This document shows positions 57,010 through 64,000 of a stretch of 64,000 nucleotides of DNA, piece by piece. Under the pieces are notes generated by a model that saw only the letters and a program-made list of their open reading frames with translations, had not been told where the DNA came from and did no database searches. This DNA comes from Anaeramoeba flamelloides. Lineage: Eukaryota; Metamonada; Anaeramoebidae. The DNA lies in contig JANTQA010000008.1 of the NCBI GenBank assembly GCA_027625915.1, forward strand, positions 3,799,001-3,863,000, written 5' to 3'. The position numbers and the translations under genes are program-made. The number at the start of each line of letters is the position of its first letter. Within the stretch, counting starts at the first letter, position 1.

Positions 57010-57165
57010 CATTTTTAATTGATGAGATCAACAAATATTACTCTTTTACTAATCAATTGTTTATAGACATTTGAACCATGTAACATTTATATCCCTTACC
57101 TTCAATATTATAGTACTTTAATTTTAGGCTTCTCTGTCTTTGACTTTAATACCTTAAAAAAATAC
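57010..57165 (+). promoter_or_regulatory. Shared upstream module, copy 2 (before SIKE homolog)
   Basis: Matches 15680-15835 and 23255-23400: TTTTTAATTGATGAGATCAAC, TAGACATTTGAACCATG, TTACCTTCAATATTATAG, TTTAGGCTTCTCTGTC, ACCTTAA. It begins within 20 nt of the LINE A-tail and lies 200 bp before the start codon. Confidence 0.4.
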
Positions 57166-57364
57166 CTTCTATCAAGATGAATTCTTCCCAAAATTTTAAA
57201 TAAAACAAAAGAAATAATACTTTTCGAACTAAACTCACCATATTTTCAGTCGACATTCTAGTTTTTGTTTTTTTCCAAATTCCATCATAAAATAATAGAC
57301 CAACCAAATCATTTTTTGCATTTTTTTCTTTCTTACAAATTATTAAACAATAATTTTTTTTAAT

Positions 57365-58016
57365 ATGACTCAATTCAGCGAGATCTTGGACTCATTAATT
57401 TTAGAAACTACAGAACTACAAGAGAAAACACAAAATTTTAATGAGATAACAAAGGATCTAACAAAACGTGTTGCTGACTTGAACGTAAATTCTTGTTAAA
57501 CATTTTTTTTTCTTTTTTTCATTTTCCACCAAACAACTTTACACCTTTTTTCGAAACCCAAATATTGAACAAATTTATTCCTTATGGTTCCTGATAAAAT
57601 AATTCTTAATCCCAAAACAGAAAAAAATGAAAAAGAATAAGAATGATAAAGGCTTTTCAAAAATTCAAAACAAAAATTATTTACAATCAGATCTCCAAGA
57701 ATACCAAACGTCACTTGATCTTATTATGAAGAAACACCGAGAAGTGGTTCAAAACAAAAAGCATAAACATCAAAAAAAAATGGATCAAATAATTAAGTTG
57801 TGTGATGATTTAGAGAACGAAAACAATCATTTCAAAAAAGAAAACGAATATCTCAAAGAAAAATATAAAGAAATGACCAGTGTTTTGGAAAAGGTAGCAA
57901 ATGTACAAGATGTTGAATTAAATGAAAAAATACAAGAAATTCTGAAACTTCGAGAAGAAAATCGTACATTAAGAGAGTTAGTTGAAATGTCTGGCTATGA
58001 AATTAAAGACAAATAA
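57365..58016 (+). CDS. SIKE/FGFR1OP2 family coiled-coil protein (two exons)
   Basis: Exon 1 57365-57484 (40 codons, MTQFSEILDSLILETTELQ), intron 57485-57620 (GTAAAT...ACAG), exon 2 57621-58016; 171 residues. Exon 1 matches the N-terminal coiled coil of SIKE1/FGFR1OP2. Exon 2 carries the family core: LQEYQTSLDLIMKKHREVV (human SIKE1 has LEEHQDALELIMSKYRKQM), a second coiled coil ending in KLREENRTLRELVEMSGYE (human LENKELRELLSISSE). In animals and fungi these proteins are small adaptors of the STRIPAK phosphatase-kinase complex, acting on Hippo-type signalling and the cytoskeleton. The family call rests on these two blocks, the overall length and the coiled-coil order. A single-exon reading would start at an internal Met and lose 42 residues. 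Confidence 0.85.
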
Positions 58017-58300
58017 AGGCATTCAAAAGAAATATGTAATTAATGATTAATTACTTAATTATTAAATTAATTAACCCACAAATTAATTTACAATTAAAAT
58101 AAATAAATAATACCAATGTTTTAATCAACTAATTAAAATTGCTTTAGTTTTGTAATTTATTTATGATCAACAAAATACAAAAAGAGGTACAATGTAATTT
58201 ACTACAAAATTACTCAGTGTAAACATATTTATTTTTCTCAAGTGTAAAATTACTATTATACATAAGTTACAATTAATTGACTAATCTTATTTAAACAAAA
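58017..58300. other. Intergenic 3' of the SIKE homolog
   Basis: AT-rich, nothing recognised. Confidence 0.4.
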
Positions 58301-58700
58301 TTAAACTCCAATTCAAAATTTCGAACATACCAAAATCCAATTTTTGAAAAAAAAATCTTATTTAATCAATTCTCGAAGTAAATACCAAATTAGAATCATT
58401 CACTAATTGAATTGTTAGCAATTATTTATTATTAACAATAACCCAAAAAAACAAAAAATAAATAATTACCAATCAAAATAAAATAAAACAATAGTTTAAC
58501 AATTTTAGAATGAATAAAACAAAAAACATATATTGGTAAACTTGCTGAAATTTCTCCAATAATTATTGATTAATCAAATGGTTAGGTACCACCAACTAAT
58601 TTTATTCAAGTTCTTATGTTTTAAAAGAACTCAACTCTAACCAAATATAAATTAATCAAAAAAAAAATTGTACTCTATTAAAAATTTTACTTAATTGAAA
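58301..58700. mobile_element. TIR element family T, copy 3
   Basis: Starts TTAAACTCCAATTCAAAATT and contains TATATTGGTAAACTTGCTGA and ATTGATTAATCAAATGGTTA, colinear with 20634-21177. The right end is not clear. Confidence 0.5.
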
Positions 58701-60099
58701 AAATAAAATTATCAGAGTAAACTCCATTTCACTCAAAGAGGATTCCCAGATAAAAATGAAAAATTCAATTTTTTTAAAGAATAAACCTACATAAGATTAA
58801 TTAGAAATAAGAGAAATAATAATATTCAGATTAGGGTTGATATTCATAAAAAAAATACCTTAATAAACGATAAATTTTCCAAAAAAAAAATAAAATGTTA
58901 AAAAAAATTTGGATCATAAGAATGAATCATCACACGCAATATTCCTCAATTTCTTTGGAAATTAAAATTATTGACAATAAGCTTTTTTAATGGTAACCGT
59001 ATTGATTTGAAAAGAAATTTGACAAGGACTCACTTTTCTTAAAGTTAATTTGGAGTTTTCAAACATTGATTTTTTTTTTCAAATTTAATTTTCAAAAACA
59101 ATAAAAAAGCAAAAAACAAAAAGATATAGGTAAAGAAAAGAAAAAACAGAAAAAAAAAAAATTAATGAAATTAGAAACAATGATCTGAACTAAAAATTGA
59201 AAATTTATTCTAAGAGGAATATTGAATTGACCCAAATAATTTGTTCTATTTCTTCAATATAACTGGGCAATTTTGACTGAAAAATAGTTTAGTTGACGTT
59301 CGATCGAAAATTTTTTTCAATGATTGATATTAAGCTAAAGTTTCGATTTCTTCGAAATAGAAAAACTCTAAATAAAATTAGTCTGAGACAATGAACCAAT
59401 TGATAACACAATAATTATTGGTGAAATTTCAACATATTTACCAATATAGTTTTTATTGTGCCCCCTCGAAAATTTTTTTAAAAAATAAAATTGAGTTTAA
59501 ACTTTTTCTAATGGTCATATCTAGATCTTAGTATCTAAACACTTTTTGATTTAGAAGCCAAAAATTTATTCGCTTCAAAATTCTATCTTTAACAGATTAA
59601 GTATATTTTCGAATGGGTATATTATTAAATTTAAAAATGGGTCAAATTGAATTTTTTCTTTATTTTTGAAGAATTTCTTAATTATTTTCATCAGTATGAA
59701 AGTTTTGAATGGTTTTTAAGGGTTGTGGGAGGAAAAATCAAAAAGATTAGTTTACAATTGGTCGATTTTTATTACTTAAATTGTAGAAAATTCAAAATTT
59801 TGAAATCATCAATACCAAATATTTTTAAAAATTTGTTCAAAACCCAATTTTAACCACCAAAGTTAAGTGGAAAATTTAATACCCTTAAAATAAGTTACAA
59901 AAGTATAATTGGTCTCTTAATTATTTTTTTTTTTAAAATCCAAGCCAAAATTCTCTAACATACCATCCAAACCATCCAAACTTACTCTAACATACACTAG
60001 CATACACTATCATACCCCAAAAGGGATATTTTGAATACCTACCACTAATATATTTCAAATAAATTATTTATTTTGAAAAAAAGGAATTTTTTTTTTTTT
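58701..60099. other. Intergenic with repeat fragments
   Basis: 59265-59295 resembles the right end of R1 (TTTTGACTGAAAAATAGTTTA). 59385-59460 is a family T fragment in reverse. The 68-codon frame at 59647-59853 (FEWFLRVVGGKIKKISLQLV) may be an exon but has no support. 59955-60010 is a CATACxxTAC-type short tandem array. Confidence 0.35.
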
Positions 60100-60350
60100 T
60101 CCATTAAAGAGTGGGTCCTAAAAGTCCACCTGTTTGCCCGAATACCTAATTTGAATTAGAGATATTATTGAACCAAGTGAGAGCTGGCCATTTCTCCCAA
60201 AAATCTGATCCGCTCGATAAATTGAGAGGTATTTTGTTCCAATTCCGTTCAGTTTTTATAATAGTCAAAAAGATTCAATTCGTTCAAACAATTTCCTCAA
60301 AGAATTAGTGGTTCTAAGAAGCATAAGCCCGATTTTTAATTAAAATTCCA
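60100..60350 (-). pseudogene. Decayed protein-coding fragment, family unknown
   Basis: GC-richer island. The minus strand reads LMLLRTTNSLRKLFERIESF in one frame, then after a frame change TERNWNKIPLNLSSGSDFW and EKWPALTWFNNISNSN, a TAG, and VFGQTGGLLGPTL before the final stop. Amino-acid composition is ordinary for a globular protein, unlike the AT-rich noise around it. No family recognised. Confidence 0.4.
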
Positions 60351-60392
60351 CAATGATGGGCATTTGAGAAAATAGTAAACAATAAGAAATAA

Positions 60393-60466
60393 TGGTTAAG
60401 GGGATAGAACCCCTGCCTTCAGATTGTACATTGGGTTGTGATGCCACTCGCCCATACCGGTTCTCA
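60393..60466 (-). other. tRNA-like sequence
   Basis: Minus strand: A-box-like TGGGCGAGTGGC and B-box-like GGGGTTCTATCCCC with a good T stem, followed by TTAACCATT. The acceptor and anticodon stems do not pair properly. A tRNA relic or Pol III-type SINE head. Confidence 0.35.
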
Positions 60467-60644
60467 AAAAAAGAAAATTTGAACAAATTCAAAAAATAAT
60501 AATTTTCCATTTTCTAACAATTAACACTTAACAATCAATCCTCTCTCAAAATTTTTTTTTTAATTTTGATTGATAATTATTGATGCATTTACTTTGGTGG
60601 GTTATTGTTAATAATCAATAATTGCTGAAAATTCCAAGTGTTAG

Positions 60645-61672
60645 TAAATTTTGTTTCTGTCAAAAGTGCCCAGCATTTTTTTCAAATATCAATTATTTTA
60701 TATAATTTACCTTTGAAGAACAAATAAGATATAAGTAGAATAATCCACATTAAAGGATTGTTGATGTCCGTCTGGAATAAACTAATAAATCAATCTATTG
60801 TCTTAAAAATTGAAAAACTCAAATAATTATGGCACCTATCGAGAAAAACAACAATGTTCGTTTTGATCTTCTACTGGTATTTAAATAATAAATGATAAAC
60901 AATTTTCACTTCATTTTCCATACTTTTCTTTTACAAACCAAGTCCTCAAACAAAGTGTGTTGGGATTTTTGGTCTCTATTTTGAAAAAGGAAATGAAAAT
61001 GAAGTCAAAAATTTCTCACATTTATTAATCAGGCTGAGGGTAATTTTTGTAGATTTTTGTAGATTCTCGACATTTGTAGATTTTTTCAGGGCGGTGGTTG
61101 TATTAGAGAAACACCTGACCTAGGTTCGATTTCAACCAATTATATTTATTTTTTGAGAAAATTAATGGAAAATTAAAAATAATATACATTTGCTTTGCAA
61201 ATATCAGCCATTTTAAACCAAGACTAAAAATAAGTCATAATAAATGAAGTGTCTCGCTTCGCTCAAACAATATTTATCATTTTCAAGCAGATTGTGAAAA
61301 AAAAATTGTCTACAAATGTCGAGAATCTACAAATATGTACATTTTTCCAATTTTCCCATTAATCAAATAAATGTATCAAAGATTGAATAGAATTCCAATA
61401 GAAATCAATATGATTTCTCAACAATCATTTTCACAGTTTCAATAACATTAAAATAACACGGTTTTACCAACTGGCTATTGACCTTGCAATAAAAAATTTT
61501 TTTAGCAACTGAATTAACTTTTCAAAAAAAAATCGAAAAAATAAATGTGAAAAAATGATTTCAATTTTGAAAATTTCCAAAATAAATTTTTTCTTCTAAT
61601 ATCCATGCAAACTCTTTATTCACATGTATTTCACTCATTAAAACATGGCACCTTTGTCTGAAAAATAGTTTA
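60645..61672. mobile_element. TIR element R1, copy 2 (with insertion)
   Basis: Colinear with 1195-1892; ends TAAATTTTGTTTCTGTCAAA and, reversed, TAAACTATTTTTCAGACAAA. It contains the same internal hairpin (about 60880-61030). Interrupted by the insertion at 61031-61357. Confidence 0.7.
61031..61357. mobile_element. TIR element with tRNA-like core, nested in R1
   Basis: About 330 bp absent from the sister R1 copy at 1.57 kb. ATTAATC occurs on both sides (61024-61030 and 61358-61364), a likely 7 bp target-site duplication. Exact 25 bp inverted repeats lie at 61056-61080 and 61309-61333 (core GTAGATTCTCGACATTTGTA), each 24-25 bp inside the ends. Between them is a tRNA-like segment (about 61089-61135) with GGGCGGTGGTTGTATTAGAG and a B box AGGTTCGATTTC. 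No ORF. It is neither an ordinary SINE nor an ordinary MITE. Confidence 0.65.
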
Positions 61673-61772
61673 GTTCTAATTTAATAATTTTTATAAAATC
61701 TATTTAATTAGATTTTTTTTTTTTAAAAAAATTGAATTTTGGTAAGTCAAAAATTTTGAATTGGATTTTAGA

Positions 61773-61961
61773 TTGTTATTATATCATGGTGTCTATTATT
61801 TGCGAATAATAGTGCGAAAATATATCTGGTTTGCAAATTGCCATCTTCTCGAGAAAATGGGCAATCTAGAATTTAAACATTTCATAAAAAAGATAAAACA
61901 GACTTATCAATTTTTTTTATTATTTTTAATACAAAATATAAAATTTGGAAAAAGGAAATAA
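61773..61961 (+). CDS. Possible exon, unknown protein
   Basis: An acceptor-like TTGGATTTTAG ends at 61772. The frame then reads LLLYHGVYYLRIIVRKYIWF, ANCHLLEKMGNLEFKHFIKK and ends FGKRK with a stop at 61961. A donor-like GGTAAGTC lies just upstream, but the gap would be only ~30 nt, far shorter than the confirmed introns. May be chance. Confidence 0.2.
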   Translation: MLLYHGVYYLRIIVRKYIWFANCHLLEKMGNLEFKHFIKKIKQTYQFFLLFLIQNIKFGKRK

Positions 61962-62038
61962 TTACAAAAAGATTTATACTTTTAGTATATTCTTTTCTTT
62001 AGGATTTTAATTTTTTTTTGTTTAAAAAAAAAAATGAT

Positions 62039-63280
62039 TTATTTTTTGTTTTTTTTTTTTGAACTTTCTTTAGTTGGTAAAGATTTCTTTTCAAGGCTAT
62101 TTTCCAATCTAAAGTTAAACATGGATTGTTCATTTAATTGATAATAATCAACCACGTCATGCAATTCATTTTCCACATTTTGATTTAATAATTTTGCATC
62201 AATATCATCTGTGTATAAAAATTTGACCAAGATTGACAGAGTAGAATACCCTTTCCCAGAATAGTCTTTAACTTTTTTTGTGCGTTCTTTAACATTTAAA
62301 AACATCCCCCGGAATAAATCACTTCGGGCTAAAAGTACCAATTTATGGACTTTTAGAGATTTCCCCTTTACAATAATGGAAAAATCCTTTGATTTATTGG
62401 CTTTGAATAATCTTTTTAAATCATTTATTAAACCTGTCCTTCCCGAGAGTAAAGAATAATCTCCAATATTTAACTTTTGTGTAATTTCCTTAATGATTGT
62501 AACATCCCCAACAATTCCCGAATATACCCATTCAAAGAAAACCTTTAATTGCTCTTGTGTAAATTTATTAAGAATTAGAGATATATCATTTATATTTTTT
62601 TTCAGTCTATGCTCAAGCCATCTGGTATGCAATTTAAACCCCTTAATTTCAAAATCTGTAAATTCCTCTCTTTCGAACAAATTGAGGAAATCAGTAACGA
62701 TAGTTGTATAGCTATGTAGGTATTTACAAAGATCAGGGTGTTTACTTTTTAATAATTCGAAATCCTTGGCATCTTTGCTATCCACTATTCTGAAATCTGC
62801 ACCCACATCAATAAATAATAATAATTTTTCTTTTAGTCTGCTTTGTGGATATCTTATTAAATAGTTTAATGGTGTATTTCCATTTTTATCTTTAATATTT
62901 GGTCCACTCCGAATTTGTTTTTTTAAATTGCTAAGTTTTGGATTAAAAGTAAGCACAAAATGGATTTTTTTTAAACCGCTAATATAATCTTTCGATGGTG
63001 TATGCCCATTATCAGATGATTTTTCAAACCAGTCATATGCCTTGCTATAATCCCTTTCTACCCCAGTCCCGTTCATATAATTAACGCCTAAATTATATTG
63101 CGCATGCTCAGATTCTGGTGAAGCTTGGAGATATAAATCAATTGCTTTTTGAATATCTTGTTTAATTCCAAACCCTTCTTCGTAGCAAATCGCTAAACTA
63201 TTTGTCGCGTCTAAAAATCCTATTATTTTGTTGTTTGTATATAGTTCAATAAAGTTTGGATTGTTGTTTAGTTGATCAGT
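62039..63280 (-). CDS. Sel1-ankyrin-BTB protein, 5' end unresolved
   Basis: The open frame runs from 63280 (after a TAA) to the stop at 62039, ~413 codons. The first Met is only at 63076, in the middle of a Sel1 repeat, so coding must start earlier. Upstream of it are ATNSLAICYEEGFGIKQD and SEHAQYNLGVNYMNGTGV, two Sel1-like repeats, then a third partial one. Next comes an ankyrin-like repeat (DKNGNTPLNYLIRYP, LLLFIDVGADFRIVD), a degenerate BTB-like stretch (FTDFEIKGFKLHT...VFFEWVYSGIV) and a C-terminal BTB/POZ domain (KDFSIIVKGKSLKVHKLVLL, ARSDLFRGMF, then ILVKFLYTDDI). BTB proteins usually dimerise and recruit Cullin-3 for ubiquitin transfer; the repeats would bind partners (inference). A 3' splice site TAATAG just before 63219 could be where the first visible exon begins. 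Confidence 0.8.
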   Translation of the reverse strand, partial: TDQLNNNPNFIELYTNNKIIGFLDATNSLAICYEEGFGIKQDIQKAIDLYLQASPESEHAQYNLGVNYMNGTGVERDYSKAYDWFEKSSDNGHTPSKDYISGLKKIHFVLTFNPKLSNLKKQIRSGPNIKDKNGNTPLNYLIRYPQSRLKEKLLLFIDVGADFRIVDSKDAKDFELLKSKHPDLCKYLHSYTTIVTDFLNLFEREEFTDFEIKGFKLHTRWLEHRLKKNINDISLILNKFTQEQLKVFFEWVYSGIVGDVTIIKEITQKLNIGDYSLLSGRTGLINDLKRLFKANKSKDFSIIVKGKSLKVHKLVLLARSDLFRGMFLNVKERTKKVKDYSGKGYSTLSILVKFLYTDDIDAKLLNQNVENELHDVVDYYQLNEQSMFNFRLENSLEKKSLPTKESSKKKNKK

Positions 63281-64000
63281 TTAATTTTTTTATTTTTGTT
63301 TTTTTTTTGTATTGTTTATTGTTTATATAATAATTTAATAGAGAAGAAATAATTTCTTGAAAATATTTTGAAATAAATAAAATATGATAATAAAATTTCT
63401 AAATAATAAAATAGACAAAAATTTTAAAATAACCATAAAAATTGCAGTAAATGCCCTTTTGATGGAAAAAATTCTTTTTAATTTTTTTTTTTTTTATTAT
63501 TATTGATCATTATTTGGCAAAAATAATTTGAGGTTAAATAATAACTTAAAAAATGAAATTGTCTATTTTGAATATTACTTGAGAGCTGAAACTATTTACA
63601 TTTTTTTTTCATTAACGAATATTCTACTGTCTTTTTCTAATTAATATACAAAAAATGTTTAGTGAGATTTAAGAATTGGTAGTTTTTAACATTCGAAGAA
63701 AATACCAAAAGACCTTCACAAACTCACTAAAAAATATAATTAATGAAGAAATTTGGCTCTTGTTAATTGACTTTTCGGGATTACCATTGGGGAAAAAAAG
63801 TGAAACCAGAAATAAAGTTCAACACAATTTTTAATTGGAAACGTTAATAGAAACTGAAAACGAAAAGTAAGATCAATTAATAAAAGAAAAAAATAACTAA
63901 TGATTAAAGATAAAATGGGAGATTAAACACAAAAAAAGTTTTTATAAATACTGTCTTTTAGTCAGGTTTTTTTTTGATTGATCAATTATTAAAAATATGA
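63281..64000. other. Intergenic to window end
   Basis: No upstream exon of the BTB gene was recognised. About 63815-63895 resembles element H just inside its end (TTTTTAATTGGAAACGTTAA), a possible diverged copy running toward the window edge. Confidence 0.4.

Noticed and set aside
1-64000. Alternative genetic code (TAA/TAG read as Gln)
   Set aside because: All recognised genes end at TAA or TAG at the expected protein length and contain none internally.

Overview
The window is a strongly AT-rich piece of nuclear DNA from a unicellular eukaryote. The supporting evidence is spliceosomal GT-AG introns of about 130-260 nt, eukaryote-only genes (eL33, SRP receptor beta, TRAP gamma, PHAF1, a SIKE/FGFR1OP2 homolog), a type II tRNA-Ser, the standard stop codons, and proteins with long Lys/Glu/Asn runs. 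The mix of GRAM/PH and Sel1-ankyrin-BTB proteins would fit a free-living amoeboid protist such as Anaeramoeba, but that placement is a guess from general knowledge and not something the sequence proves.

Gene layout: a 1150-residue coiled-coil protein (6.1-9.6 kb, minus); ribosomal protein eL33 (15.9 kb, plus); tRNA-Ser(UGA) (19.2 kb, minus); SRP receptor beta (25.3-26.0 kb, minus); TRAP gamma/SSR3 in three exons (28.4-29.3 kb, minus); a GRAM-PH-transmembrane protein (36.5-37.9 kb, plus); an acid-lipase-type alpha/beta hydrolase (42.6-44.2 kb, plus); PHAF1/UPF0183 with a short first exon (46.9-49.9 kb, plus); a two-exon SIKE/FGFR1OP2 protein (57.4-58.0 kb, plus); and a Sel1-ankyrin-BTB protein with an unresolved 5' end (62.0-63.3 kb, minus). 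Several genes act at the ER or endolysosome: SR beta and TRAP gamma take part in cotranslational translocation, the GRAM-PH protein probably sits at a membrane contact site, and the lipase and PHAF1 belong to lysosome/autophagy biology. They are scattered and do not form an operon. A few orphan exon-like or decayed coding stretches are listed at low confidence.

Most of the remaining sequence is old mobile DNA. One LINE (non-LTR retrotransposon) family is present as a fairly long copy (54.9-57.0 kb) and several 5'-truncated copies (1-0.4, 13.3-14.4, 19.9-20.1, 22.3-22.6 and 40.0-40.8 kb). The copies fall into two 3'-tail types. A Tc1-type DD34E transposon lies at 51.1-53.2 kb. Short non-autonomous families include a ~200 bp near-palindromic TA-inserting MITE (five copies, some inside the LINE, the Tc1 element or an older copy of itself), a ~460 bp element with TTA/TAA-like 3 bp duplications, a ~700 bp TIR element (1.2 and 60.6 kb), and a perfect 72 bp-arm hairpin at 24.6 kb. 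The 60.6 kb copy of the ~700 bp element carries a ~330 bp insertion with its own 25 bp inverted repeats around a tRNA-like core, and the 1.2 kb copy preserves the matching empty site. A ~150 bp module is shared by the regions upstream of eL33 and SIKE and by a third locus at 23.3 kb.

No rRNA, CRISPR array, LTR element or capsid-bearing element was seen. All similarity statements are by eye; nothing was searched.
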